Shown here in pieces: positions 31,464 through 39,915 of a stretch of DNA of 64,000 nt (position 1 is the first letter of the stretch; the number at the start of each line of letters is the position of its first letter). The DNA lies in contig NZ_KB822588.1 of the NCBI RefSeq assembly GCF_000364605.1, forward strand, positions 1-64,000. Reading direction: 5' to 3'. The notes below the pieces were generated by a model. That model was not told where the DNA came from, did no database searches, and worked only from the letters and a program-made list of their open reading frames with translations. Origin of the DNA: Nocardioides sp. Iso805N (GTDB lineage: Bacteria; Actinomycetota; Actinomycetes; Propionibacteriales; Nocardioidaceae). Made by a program: the position numbers and the translations under genes.

Positions 31464-32918
31464 TCAGGCCAGATACTCCTTCAACATCTCCAGCTGGTCC
31501 TCCGGCTCGAACCCGACCGACCGGATCCTCGCCAGTGACAGCGCCGAGTTGAGGGGGCGCGGGCTGATCGGCTTGCCGGCCGCTACAGCACCTGCGAAGT
31601 ACTCCTGGGTCGTCGTCGCTGCGACGTCCTCGCGCGGGCGGCCCGACAGTGCGAAGACCTCGGCCGCGATCTGCTGCCAGGACAGCGGCTCGCCGGCGTT
31701 GGAGACGTTGTAGGTGCCGTACGGCGCACCTGTGCGCACCAGGTGCGCGATCGCGTCGGCCAGCGTGGCGGTGAAGGTCAGCCGGCCGATCTGGTCGGAG
31801 ACCACCTTCGGCGAGACGCCGTCCGCGGCCAGCCGGGCCATGGTGCGGACGAAGTTGTTGCCATCGCCGATCACCCACGAGGTGCGGACGAGATAGTGCC
31901 GTGGCGTGGTCGCGACGGCGATGTCGCCGGCGGCCTTCGACTGGCCGTAGACACCGAGCGGCGCGAACGCCTCGTCCTCGGTGTGCTCGAGCGCCGCCTC
32001 GACAGGCTCGGCGTCCGTGTGCTCGGCGTCTGTTCCCCGAGCCTGTCGAGGGGCCCCGTCGAAGACGTAGTCGGACGACACGTGCACCAGGGTCAGCCGG
32101 TGCTCGGTCGCAGCCCGTGCCAGCAGTGCCGGTGCCACCGCGTTGGCGGACCACGAGGTGACACGCCCCTCGGCCGTCTCGGCCAGGTCGACGGCGGTGT
32201 AGGCCGCCGCGTTGAGGACGACGCCGTACTCGTGCCACGGCCAGGCCTCCACCGCGGTCGCCGAGGAGATGTCGAGCCCGTCGAGGTCCACCCGCTCGGC
32301 GTCGGGGAAGGCCGCCGCAAGCGCGCGACCGAGCTGGCCGCGGGCGCCGAGGATGAGTGTCTTCTTCGGCGGCATCGGCGTGACGTCTTCGAGCACGGGG
32401 TTGGCCAGATCCTTCTCGGAGATCTCCACCTCGTCCGAGGTGAGCGGGATCGGCCACGGGATCGCGGCGGTCGGGTCGGCGAGGTTGAGCGCCGGGTAGG
32501 CGAAGCCGGGGCGCCAGTGGTCGTTGACCAGGTAGGAGTAGACGGTGCCGTCCTCGAGCGCCTGGTAGGAGTTGCCGACGCCGCGTGGCACGAAGACCGC
32601 CACGTCGGGCCCGATCTCCACCGAGTAGGTCGCCCCGAACGACGCGCCCTCGCGCATGTCGACCCACGCGGCGAAGACGCGCCCGGTGGCCACCGAGACG
32701 AACTTGTCCCAGGGTTCGGTGTGGATGCCGCGCGTGGCACCGCGCGCCGCGTTGAACGACATGTTGTTCTGCACCGGCCCGAAGTCGGGCAGACCCAAAG
32801 CGGTCATCTTCGCGCGCTGCCAGTTCTCCTTGAACCAGCCGCGGCTGTCGCCGTGCAGGGGAAGGCGGACGACCAGCAGCCCCGGGATCGGGGTCTCGGT
32901 CACCGTCAGGTCAGACAT
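31464..32918 (-). CDS. rmlCD: Fused dTDP-4-dehydrorhamnose 3,5-epimerase / reductase
   Basis: A 484-residue bifunctional protein. Residues about 1-185 are an RmlC-type cupin epimerase (HGDSRGWFKENW, RGIHTEP). Residues about 195-484 are an RmlD-type short-chain reductase with the NADPH motif GARGQLGRAL and catalytic YGQSK. Together they carry out the last two steps to dTDP-L-rhamnose. A dispersed repeat at 31997-32051 adds about 18 acidic residues (290-308) just before the catalytic Tyr segment. ATG at 32918 has AAGGAG 5 nt upstream. It is 60 bp after rmlB on the same strand. Confidence 0.9.
   Translation of the reverse strand: MSDLTVTETPIPGLLVVRLPLHGDSRGWFKENWQRAKMTALGLPDFGPVQNNMSFNAARGATRGIHTEPWDKFVSVATGRVFAAWVDMREGASFGATYSVEIGPDVAVFVPRGVGNSYQALEDGTVYSYLVNDHWRPGFAYPALNLADPTAAIPWPIPLTSDEVEISEKDLANPVLEDVTPMPPKKTLILGARGQLGRALAAAFPDAERVDLDGLDISSATAVEAWPWHEYGVVLNAAAYTAVDLAETAEGRVTSWSANAVAPALLARAATEHRLTLVHVSSDYVFDGAPRQARGTDAEHTDAEPVEAALEHTEDEAFAPLGVYGQSKAAGDIAVATTPRHYLVRTSWVIGDGNNFVRTMARLAADGVSPKVVSDQIGRLTFTATLADAIAHLVRTGAPYGTYNVSNAGEPLSWQQIAAEVFALSGRPREDVAATTTQEYFAGAVAAGKPISPRPLNSALSLARIRSVGFEPEDQLEMLKEYLA
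31997..32051. repeat. EPVEA-type inverted repeat pair in rmlCD
   Basis: CCTCGACAGGCTCGG at 31997-32011 and its inverse at 32037-32051 form a potential stem with a 25-bp loop, inserted in frame in the reductase half. Confidence 0.85.
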
Positions 32919-32978
32919 GGGTCTCCTTCGTACGCCGGGCTTGTCGAGGCGACTCGACACGACCGATGAGCGTGCTGG

Positions 32979-33992
32979 TCACTGGCCCTTCGCGGCGTAC
33001 GACGCCTCGATCGCTGCCTTCTTCGGCCGCCACCAGGCCTCGTTGTCGCGATACCACTGGATGGTGTCGGCCATCCCGGACTCGAAGTCGCGGAACTTCG
33101 GCTCCCACCCGAGCTCGGTGCGCAGCTTGGTCGAGTCGATCGCGTAGCGCAGGTCGTGGCCGGCGCGGTCGGTGACGTGGTCGAAGTCGTTCTCGTCGTG
33201 CCCCATCAGCCGCAGGATCAGCTTCACGGTGTCGAGGTTGTTCATCTCGCCGTCCGCCCCGATCAGGTAAGTCTCACCGATGGCGCCCTTCTCCAGGATC
33301 GTCAGTACGGCGGAGGAGTGGTCGTCGGCGTGGATCCAGTCGCGGACGTTGAGGCCGGCGCCGTACAGCTTCGGCCGCACGCCGTCGATGAGGTTGGTGA
33401 TCTGCCGCGGGATGAACTTCTCGATGTGCTGCCAGGGACCGTAGTTGTTCGAGCAGTTGGAGATCGTGGCCTGCACACCGAAGGAGCGCACCCATGCCCG
33501 CACCAGCAGGTCGGAGCCTGCCTTGGTCGAGGAGTAGGGGCTCGAGGGGTTGTAGGGCGTCGCCTCGGTGAACCGCTCCGGGTCGTCCACGCCGGGCTCG
33601 ACCAGCGGGAGATCGCCGTAGACCTCGTCGGTGGAGATGTGGTGGTAGCGGACGCCGTGCTTGCGCACCGCCTCGAGCAGGGTGAACGTGCCGACGATGT
33701 TGGTCTGCACGAACGGGCTCGGGTCGTTGAGCGAGTTGTCGTTGTGCGACTCGGCGGCGTAGTGGACCACGGCGTCGTGCGAGCCCACGAGTGGGTCTAC
33801 GACGGCGGCGTCGGCGATGTCACCGACCACCAGCGAGACCCGATCGGAGGGCAGCTCCGCGAGCGCTTCGGCGCTGGCCGCATAGGTCATCTTGTCGAGC
33901 ACGGTGACCTGGAAGTCGGTGTTCTCGACCAGGTAGTGCACGAAGTTCGAGCCGATGAATCCGGCGCCGCCGGTGACCAGGATGCGATTCAC
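32979..33992 (-). CDS. rmlB: dTDP-glucose 4,6-dehydratase
   Basis: A 337-residue SDR enzyme: NAD motif GGAGFIGSN at the N-terminus, HYAAESHNDNS, STDEVYGD and catalytic YSSTK. It converts dTDP-glucose to the 4-keto-6-deoxy intermediate of rhamnose. The GTG at 33992 is favoured because TACGAT lies exactly 7 nt upstream, giving a leaderless mRNA, and it starts right at the first beta strand; an ATG at 34013 would overlap the rmlA start. Confidence 0.93.
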   Translation of the reverse strand: MNRILVTGGAGFIGSNFVHYLVENTDFQVTVLDKMTYAASAEALAELPSDRVSLVVGDIADAAVVDPLVGSHDAVVHYAAESHNDNSLNDPSPFVQTNIVGTFTLLEAVRKHGVRYHHISTDEVYGDLPLVEPGVDDPERFTEATPYNPSSPYSSTKAGSDLLVRAWVRSFGVQATISNCSNNYGPWQHIEKFIPRQITNLIDGVRPKLYGAGLNVRDWIHADDHSSAVLTILEKGAIGETYLIGADGEMNNLDTVKLILRLMGHDENDFDHVTDRAGHDLRYAIDSTKLRTELGWEPKFRDFESGMADTIQWYRDNEAWWRPKKAAIEASYAAKGQ

Positions 33993-33998
33993 GGCCCC

Positions 33999-34005
33999 TA
34001 TCGTA
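33999..34005. promoter_or_regulatory. Shared symmetric -10 for divergent leaderless rmlB and rmlA
   Basis: The heptamer TATCGTA reads as TATCGT toward rmlA and TACGAT toward rmlB. Each hexamer is followed by exactly 7 nt and then the start codon (ATG at 34012, GTG at 33992). The surrounding 17 bp are a near-perfect palindrome. Confidence 0.65.
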
Positions 34006-34011
34006 GGGCCC

Positions 34012-34902
34012 ATGAAGGGCATCATCCTCGCCGGTGGCACCGGCTCGCGCCTGCACCCGATCACCCTCGCGGTCAGCAAGCAGCTGATGCCTGTCTACGA
34101 CAAGCCGATGGTCTACTACCCGCTCTCGACCCTGATGCTGGCGGGCATCCGCGAGATCCTGGTGATCACCACACCGCACGATGCCGAAGCGTTCGAGCGG
34201 CTGCTTGGTGACGGCTCGCAGTTCGGCGTCGAGATCAGCTACCAGCAGCAGCCCTCGCCCGACGGGCTGGCGCAGGCGTTCACCATCGGAGCAGATGCAG
34301 GCTTCCTGGCCGAGGGGGACCGGGTCGCGCTGGTGCTGGGCGACAACATCTTCTACGGCGACGGCCTCGGTACCCGGCTTCGCCGCTTCGAGAGCCTCGA
34401 GGGCGCGGCCGTCTTCGGCTACCGGGTCGCCGAGCCCACCGCGTACGGCGTGGTCGAGTTCGCTGATCCCGACGAGAACGGGCACCGCAAGGCACTCTCG
34501 CTGGAGGAGAAGCCGGCGAAGCCGCGGAGCCCCTACGCCGTACCGGGTCTCTACTTCTACGACAGCTCCGTGGTCGAGCTGGCCCGATCGCTGAAGCCCT
34601 CGGAACGTGGCGAGCTGGAGATCACCGACCTCAACCGGATCTACCTCGAGGCAGGCGCGCTGCACGTCGAGGTCCTCCCGCGCGGCTCCGCCTGGCTCGA
34701 CACCGGGACGGTGGAGGATCTCAACGAGGCGGCCAACTACATCCGCGCCATCGAGCATCGCCAGGGCACCAAGGTCGGCGCCCCCGAGGAGGTGGCCTGG
34801 CGGATGGGCTGGCTCTCCGACGCCGAGCTGGCCGAACTGGCGCAGCCGCTGCTGAAGTCGGGGTACGGCCGCTACCTGCTGGATCTTCTCGATCACCAGT
34901 AG
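34012..34902 (+). CDS. rmlA: Glucose-1-phosphate thymidylyltransferase
   Basis: A 296-residue nucleotidyltransferase with GGTGSRLHPITLAVSKQLMP at the N-terminus, the metal-binding LGDNIFYG, and EEKPAKPRS. It makes dTDP-glucose from dTTP and glucose-1-phosphate and is normally feedback-inhibited by dTDP-rhamnose. It starts 20 bp from rmlB on the opposite strand and is predicted leaderless. Confidence 0.95.
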   Translation: MKGIILAGGTGSRLHPITLAVSKQLMPVYDKPMVYYPLSTLMLAGIREILVITTPHDAEAFERLLGDGSQFGVEISYQQQPSPDGLAQAFTIGADAGFLAEGDRVALVLGDNIFYGDGLGTRLRRFESLEGAAVFGYRVAEPTAYGVVEFADPDENGHRKALSLEEKPAKPRSPYAVPGLYFYDSSVVELARSLKPSERGELEITDLNRIYLEAGALHVEVLPRGSAWLDTGTVEDLNEAANYIRAIEHRQGTKVGAPEEVAWRMGWLSDAELAELAQPLLKSGYGRYLLDLLDHQ

Positions 34903-34935
34903 AGGCCGGCGACGACGTCGCGACGCCCCGCGGCG

Positions 34936-35148
34936 TCAGTAGGCCGTCGGGCGACGCTCCGGCAGCAGGTCCTCGACCGACTGCGCCGGGCGGACCAGCC
35001 AGCTGCCGTCCGGGATGCCTGCGGCCGCGGCGGCCGGCTCGGTCTCGGCACGGCGCGCGAGCGCCCGCCCGACACCGGCGGCCAGCACGAGGGCGCCGGC
35101 GCACCACGCGACCATCACCATCAGCCCTGCGACAACCACAGTCGTCAT
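34936..35148 (-). CDS. Small single-pass membrane protein
   Basis: A 70-residue protein with one hydrophobic helix at residues about 3-25 (VVVAGLMVMVAWCAGALVLA) and a short polar tail ending PERRPTAY. GGAG lies 6 nt before the ATG. I do not recognise a family. It converges with rmlA and leaves 33 bp between them. Confidence 0.6.
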   Translation of the reverse strand: MTTVVVAGLMVMVAWCAGALVLAAGVGRALARRAETEPAAAAAGIPDGSWLVRPAQSVEDLLPERRPTAY

Positions 35149-35299
35149 CACTGCTCCAGTCGTGTGCACCTTCGGACCGCGACCACGTCGCGTTGTGAGC
35201 ACGATCGGCCGGTCGGAGGACTTCCCAAGGACATCGCTGCGGCGGTCCAGACCACCACGCCTTACCACTACCCGCGCCGACGGGCGCTGAAACAGGTTC

Positions 35300-36481
35300 T
35301 CAGCTGCTGCCGAAGAGGTCGCGGGTGTAGATCTTCTCGGCCACGTCGGCGAGCTCCGGCGTACGCCGGTTGGCGACGATGAGGCACGAGCGTCGCTTCA
35401 GCTCGTCGAGGTCGTGCAGCACCTCCGACCCGAAGAAGGTCGGCTCGTGCAGCTCCGGCTCGTAGACCAGCACCTCGACGCCCTTGGCCTTGAGCCGCTT
35501 CATCACACCCTGCACCGACGACTCTCGGAAGTTGTCGGACCCCGCCTTCATGATGAGCCGGTGGATGCCGACGACCTTCGGGTCGCGGGCCAGGATGTCT
35601 TCGGCGACGAAGTCCTTGCGGGTGGTGTTGGAGGCGACGATCGCGGAGATGAGATTCTGCGGCACGCGGCGGTAGTTGGCCTGGAGCTGCAGGGTGTCCT
35701 TGGGCAGGCAGTAGCCGCCATACCCGAAGGACGGGTTGTTGTAGTGGGTGCCGATCCGGGGGTCGAGCCCGACGCCCTCGATGATCTGGCGGGTGTCCAG
35801 GCCGTGCAGTGCGGCGAACGTGTCGAGCTCGTTGAAGTAGGCGACCCGCATCGCCAGGTAGGTGTTGGCGAAGAGCTTGATCGCCTCGGCCTCGGTGGAC
35901 TCGGTCAGAAGCACCGGTACGTCGGAGTCCTCGGCCGCCTGCGCCAGCAGCTGCGCGAACCGCCCGCCACGCGCGCCCCGCTCCCCCACCACGATCCGGG
36001 ACGGGTGCAGGTTGTCGTGCAGCGCCTGGCCCTCGCGCAGGAACTCCGGGCTGAAGATCACGTTGTCGGTGCCGAGCCGCTTGGAGACCCCGGCGGTGTA
36101 GCCGACCGGCACGGTCGACTTGACCACCATCGTCGCGGTCGGGTTGATCGCCATCACGTCGGCGATGACGCCCTCGACCGAGGAGGTGTCGAAGTAGTTG
36201 GTGACGGGGTCGTAGTTGGTCGGCGTCGCGATCACCACGTAGTCGGCGTGCTCGTAGGCGGTCGAACGGTCCACGGTGAAGGTGAGGTCGAGTGAGCGCT
36301 CTCCCTGGCGGCGCTCGCTCAGGAAGCGACTGATGTCGACGTCCTCGATCGGGCTTCGGCCCTGCTCCAGCAGCGCGATCCGCGCAGGGTCGATGTCGTA
36401 GCAGAGGACCGTGTTGTGCTGGGCCAGCAGCACCGCCATCGAGAGTCCGACGTACCCCGTTCCGACCACGGCGATCCTCAT
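35300..36481 (-). CDS. ugd: UDP-glucose 6-dehydrogenase / nucleotide-sugar dehydrogenase
   Basis: A 393-residue enzyme: N-terminal NAD motif GTGYVG, FSPEFLREG, and the catalytic cysteine in GYGGYCLPKD. It oxidises a UDP-sugar to the uronic acid and would supply UDP-glucuronate to the polysaccharide cluster. TATGCT lies 7 nt before the ATG at 36481, so the mRNA is probably leaderless. Substrate identity (glucose or another sugar) is inferred from similarity to the Ugd branch. Confidence 0.9.
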   Translation of the reverse strand: MRIAVVGTGYVGLSMAVLLAQHNTVLCYDIDPARIALLEQGRSPIEDVDISRFLSERRQGERSLDLTFTVDRSTAYEHADYVVIATPTNYDPVTNYFDTSSVEGVIADVMAINPTATMVVKSTVPVGYTAGVSKRLGTDNVIFSPEFLREGQALHDNLHPSRIVVGERGARGGRFAQLLAQAAEDSDVPVLLTESTEAEAIKLFANTYLAMRVAYFNELDTFAALHGLDTRQIIEGVGLDPRIGTHYNNPSFGYGGYCLPKDTLQLQANYRRVPQNLISAIVASNTTRKDFVAEDILARDPKVVGIHRLIMKAGSDNFRESSVQGVMKRLKAKGVEVLVYEPELHEPTFFGSEVLHDLDELKRRSCLIVANRRTPELADVAEKIYTRDLFGSS

Positions 36482-36488
36482 GGCAGGG

Positions 36489-36494
36489 AGCATA
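36489..36494 (-). promoter_or_regulatory. Leaderless -10 of ugd
   Basis: TATCGT-like hexamer TATGCT on the minus strand, 7 nt before the ATG at 36481. Confidence 0.55.
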
Positions 36495-36503
36495 CGCATC
36501 GCA

Positions 36504-37190
36504 TTACTCACCCAATGAAGCCACGGCATCCAGTACGCCGGCGAGCGCGGCCCGCTGCCGTGCGTCCATCCGGCCTCGGTGATAGCCGGCTCCGGCCAGC
36601 AGCGTCACACTCTTGTGGGCCTGGCCGACAGAGACGCCGGCGGCCTCGGCAAGCTCGCGCAGCGGCGCTGCCTCGAGTGCCGGGTCCGCGAGCAGCGCGG
36701 CGATCACGCGGCGATTGGCCGGGGTGAGCAGGCGCCCCGAGCGCTCGCGGCTCGACAGGCTCGGCGTGCGTGGCTCATGGCCCCCGAGCTCGTCGAGGGG
36801 CACCTCGACAGGCTCGGCGCGCTTGCTCGGCCGCTTGCGCCCCGACACCTCGATCAGCACCGTGCCGAACCGCACCGAGGCATTGCCGACGCTGTCGACG
36901 TACGCGACCCCGATCGCGCGGAGCTGGCCACCGATCCTCGGCGAGATCCACGGCGCCACGACCAGCACGGGCGCGCCGGCCTCCGAGGCGGCCAGGACCG
37001 AGGAGAGCCGCACGGCCGGTAGTGCGTGCACCGCGAAGCGCTGTCGGGCGCCACCCCACCGGAGCGCGAGGGTGGCATCGGCACGCACGAGCGGTGACTG
37101 CTCGTAGCGCACCGAGCACTCCATGCCCCACTCCAGCAGCCAGGAGCGGGCTGCCTCGACCAGTGATTCCACCGGGAGATCCGTCACCAC
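36504..37190 (-). CDS. AbiEi_2-like antitoxin/transcriptional regulator
   Basis: A 228-residue protein. The central part has the AbiEi_2-type pattern (SPRIGGQLRAIGVAYVDSVG, followed by a Ser/Gly-Arg-Lys turn), and the C-terminal part a winged-helix segment (LRELAEAAGVSVGQAHKSV). In type IV toxin-antitoxin systems such proteins repress their operon. No AbiEii-type toxin gene is adjacent. A dispersed repeat cluster at 36751-36817 inserts about 23 residues between the two domains. The C-terminus looks short for the family, so truncation is possible. GTG at 37190 or 37187. Confidence 0.6.
   Translation of the reverse strand: MVTDLPVESLVEAARSWLLEWGMECSVRYEQSPLVRADATLALRWGGARQRFAVHALPAVRLSSVLAASEAGAPVLVVAPWISPRIGGQLRAIGVAYVDSVGNASVRFGTVLIEVSGRKRPSKRAEPVEVPLDELGGHEPRTPSLSSRERSGRLLTPANRRVIAALLADPALEAAPLRELAEAAGVSVGQAHKSVTLLAGAGYHRGRMDARQRAALAGVLDAVASLGE
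36751..36817. repeat. Three EPVEA-type repeats in the AbiEi-like gene
   Basis: Copies at 36751-36764, 36784-36798 (inverted, with GAGCTCG in place of GAGCCTG) and 36803-36817. All lie in frame and link two domains of the host protein. Confidence 0.8.
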
Positions 37191-37191
37191 A

Positions 37192-37231
37192 AGCGTTCAC
37201 GGTAGCAGTGTGTTCACAACAGATGAACGCT
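37192..37231. promoter_or_regulatory. Inverted repeat between AbiEi-like gene and cysD
   Basis: AGCGTTCA at 37192-37199 and TGAACGCT at 37224-37231 are exact inverse copies, with an inner GTTCA/TGAAC pair at 37212-37216 and 37224-37228. The spacing suits an operator for the AbiEi-like regulator or for a cysD regulator. Confidence 0.4.
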
Positions 37232-37284
37232 AGGAGAGCGTGAATTTCGGACATCTGAAGTGTCTGCGCCTACGAGCCCCCGGC

Positions 37285-37290
37285 TAGAGT
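37285..37290 (+). promoter_or_regulatory. Leaderless -10 of cysDN
   Basis: TAGAGT is 7 nt before the ATG at 37298. Confidence 0.55.
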
Positions 37291-37297
37291 GCCCGCC

Positions 37298-38212
37298 ATG
37301 ACGTCCACCCATACCGACTATCGGCTGAGTCAGCTCGACCAGCTGGAGGCGGAGTCGATCCACATCTTCCGCGAAGTCGCCGCCGAGTTCGAGAAGCCTG
37401 TGCTGATGTTCTCGGGCGGCAAGGACAGCATCGTGATGATGCGGCTGGCGGAGAAGGCCTTCTACCCGGCCAAGATCCCCTTCCCGGTGTTGCAGGTCGA
37501 CACCGGCTACGACTTCCCCGAGGTGCTCTCGACCCGCGACAACTGGGTCGAACGCCTCGGCGTACGCCTGCTGGTGGCAGGGGTCGAGGACGCCATCAAG
37601 AACGGGGTGGTCGTCGACGACGGCAAGACCAGCCGCAACCGGCTGCAGATCGGCACCCTCCTCAACGCCATCGAGGAGAACGGCTTCACCGCGGCGTTCG
37701 GCGGCGGCCGGCGCGACGAGGAGAAGGCCCGCGCCAAGGAGCGCGTCTACTCCCACCGCGACGAGTTCGGTCAGTGGGACCCGAAGAACCAGCGTCCCGA
37801 GGTGTGGAGCCTCTACAACGGCCGGCTGCACGAGGGCGAGCACATGCGGATCTTCCCGATCTCGAACTGGACCGAGCTCGACATCTGGGACTACATCCGC
37901 CGCGAGCAGATCGAGATCCCGAGCATCTACTTCAGCCACCAGCGCCGCGTCTTCGAGCGCGACGGCATGCTGATGACCGAGACCGAGTACAACCCGCTGC
38001 GAGCCGGTGAGACCGCCACCGAGCGCACCGTGCGGTTCCGCACCGTCGGCGACATGACGCTGACCGGTTGCGTGGAGTCCACTGCATCAACGCTGGACGA
38101 GATCATCGAGGAGGTCGCCGCCGCCCGCGTCACCGAGCGTGGCGCGACCCGAGGCGACGACCGCTTCTCCGAAGCGGCCATGGAAGACCGGAAGAAGGAG
38201 GGCTACTTCTGA
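37298..38212 (+). CDS. cysD: Sulfate adenylyltransferase subunit 2
   Basis: A 304-residue PP-loop enzyme with SGGKDSIVM near residue 38 and the DTGYDFPEV region. With CysN it makes adenosine 5'-phosphosulfate from sulfate and ATP, the first step of sulfur assimilation. I chose ATG 37298 over a codon at 37289 because of the -10 placement. The stop overlaps the cysN start by one base. Confidence 0.95.
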   Translation: MTSTHTDYRLSQLDQLEAESIHIFREVAAEFEKPVLMFSGGKDSIVMMRLAEKAFYPAKIPFPVLQVDTGYDFPEVLSTRDNWVERLGVRLLVAGVEDAIKNGVVVDDGKTSRNRLQIGTLLNAIEENGFTAAFGGGRRDEEKARAKERVYSHRDEFGQWDPKNQRPEVWSLYNGRLHEGEHMRIFPISNWTELDIWDYIRREQIEIPSIYFSHQRRVFERDGMLMTETEYNPLRAGETATERTVRFRTVGDMTLTGCVESTASTLDEIIEEVAAARVTERGATRGDDRFSEAAMEDRKKEGYF

Positions 38213-39543
38213 TGGCCACCGAGACCACGCAGCCCAGCAACGGCGCGCACGCCGAGCCTGTTACGCACGCCGAGCCTGTCGAGGCGAAGAAGCGTCGGAT
38301 GGACCTGCTCCGCTTCGCCACCGCCGGGTCGGTCGACGACGGCAAGTCGACCCTCATCGGCCGGCTCCTCTTCGACTCCAAGTCGATCTTCGCCGACCAG
38401 CTCGAGGCGGTCGAGCGCACCTCGGAGCAGAAGGGCCACGGCTACGTCGACCTGTCGCTGCTGACCGACGGCCTGCGCTCCGAGCGCGAGCAGGGCATCA
38501 CCATCGATGTCGCCTACCGCTACTTCGCGACCCCCAACCGCAAGTTCATCATCGCCGACACCCCGGGCCACGTGCAGTACACCCGCAACATGGTCACCGG
38601 CGCATCGACGGCCGACCTCGGTCTGGTGCTGGTGGATGCGCGTCACGGCCTCACCGAGCAGTCTCGGCGCCACGCCGTACTGCTGTCGCTGCTGCGGGTC
38701 CCCCACCTGGTGCTGTGCATCAACAAGATGGACCTGGTGGACTGGTCGCAGGAGATCTACGACGAGATCCAGTCCGAGTTCACCCAGTTCGCCACCAAGC
38801 TCAACGTGCCGGACCTCGAGGTCATCCCGATCTCGGCGCTGGCCGGGGACAACGTGGTGGACCGCTCGCAGAACATGCCGTGGTACTCGGGTCCGACCCT
38901 GATGCACCACCTCGAGCACGTCCACGTCGCCTCCGACCGCGACCTGGTCGACGCGCGCTTCCCCGTGCAGTACGTCATCCGGCCGAAGTCGGACGAGCAC
39001 CACGACTACCGCGGATATGCCGGCCAGATCGCCGGTGGGGTGTTCAAGAAGGGTGATGAGGTCATCGTGCTGCCCAGCGGCATGACCTCGAAGATCGCCG
39101 GCATCGATGTCTTCGACGAGGAGGTCACCGAGGCCTTCCCGCCCATGTCGGTGACGATCCGGCTCGAGGACGACGTCGACGTCTCGCGCGGCGACATGAT
39201 CGCCAGGGTGAAGAACGCCCCCACCCCGACGCAGGACATCGACGCGATGGTCTGCTGGATGACCACCACGCCGCTGCAGCCGCGGCAGAAGCTGGCCATC
39301 AAGCACACCACTCGGACCGGACGCGCCCTGGTCAAGGACATCCAGTACCGCTTGGACGTCAACACCCTGCACCGCGACCAGACCTCGGGCGAGCTCGGCC
39401 TCAACGAGATCGGGCGGGTCCAGCTGCGCACCACGGTGCCGCTGCTGGCCGACTCGTACTCGAAGAACCGCACCACCGGCTCGTTCATCCTGATCGACGA
39501 GGCGACCGGCGTGACCGTCGGCGCGGGGATGATCAACGGCTGA
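38212..39543 (+). CDS. cysN: Sulfate adenylyltransferase subunit 1 (GTPase)
   Basis: A 443-residue GTPase: AGSVDDGKST, DTPGH, NKMD. GTP hydrolysis drives sulfate adenylation by CysD. It lacks the C-terminal CysC kinase domain found in some actinobacterial CysNC fusions, and no separate cysC is in the window. A GAAGAAGGAGG purine run precedes the start. Residues about 14-24 (HAEPVTHAEPVEA) derive from a dispersed repeat at 38251-38284. Confidence 0.95.
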   Translation: MATETTQPSNGAHAEPVTHAEPVEAKKRRMDLLRFATAGSVDDGKSTLIGRLLFDSKSIFADQLEAVERTSEQKGHGYVDLSLLTDGLRSEREQGITIDVAYRYFATPNRKFIIADTPGHVQYTRNMVTGASTADLGLVLVDARHGLTEQSRRHAVLLSLLRVPHLVLCINKMDLVDWSQEIYDEIQSEFTQFATKLNVPDLEVIPISALAGDNVVDRSQNMPWYSGPTLMHHLEHVHVASDRDLVDARFPVQYVIRPKSDEHHDYRGYAGQIAGGVFKKGDEVIVLPSGMTSKIAGIDVFDEEVTEAFPPMSVTIRLEDDVDVSRGDMIARVKNAPTPTQDIDAMVCWMTTTPLQPRQKLAIKHTTRTGRALVKDIQYRLDVNTLHRDQTSGELGLNEIGRVQLRTTVPLLADSYSKNRTTGSFILIDEATGVTVGAGMING

Positions 39544-39647
39544 TGTCAGCCGCCGAGACGGGCCGGTCCGACCCCTCGCTGGCCGAGGAGGACGGACCGG
39601 CCCGCCTCGCAACTCCCGGCCGTGTCAGGGGCGGAGAGCGTCCCCGT

Positions 39648-39653
39648 TACGGT
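39648..39653 (+). promoter_or_regulatory. Leaderless -10 of small membrane protein gene
   Basis: TACGGT is 6 nt before a GTG at 39660. Confidence 0.45.
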
Positions 39654-39659
39654 GCAGGG

Positions 39660-39866
39660 GTGTCCCACCGTGTCCTGAGCGTCATCACCGCGGCAGCGGC
39701 CACCGTCATGCTGGTCTTCGGCGTCGCGGGTCACTCACGCATCTCCGGGCCCGTCATCCTGCGATTCGGGCGGACCACCCACGGCGTCCACCTCGACGAT
39801 CTGGTCGTGCTGGCCTGCTGGCTGGTCGCGATCGCGATGTGCCTACGCCTCTGGCGCCGCGGCTAG
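39660..39866 (+). CDS. Small two-helix membrane protein
   Basis: A 68-residue protein with two hydrophobic segments (VLSVITAAAATVMLVFGVAG and LVVLACWLVAIAMCL) and a basic C-terminus. GTG at 39660 is chosen from the -10 spacing; a frame open from 39543 also exists. I do not recognise a family. Confidence 0.55.
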   Translation: MSHRVLSVITAAAATVMLVFGVAGHSRISGPVILRFGRTTHGVHLDDLVVLACWLVAIAMCLRLWRRG

Positions 39867-39903
39867 TCACCGAGGAAGGAGTCACCGGGTCGCGCAGGCT
39901 CAC

Positions 39904-39909
39904 TACGCT
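39904..39909 (+). promoter_or_regulatory. Leaderless -10 of ppnP
   Basis: TACGCT is 6 nt before the GTG at 39916. Confidence 0.5.
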
Positions 39910-39915
39910 GCGCGC

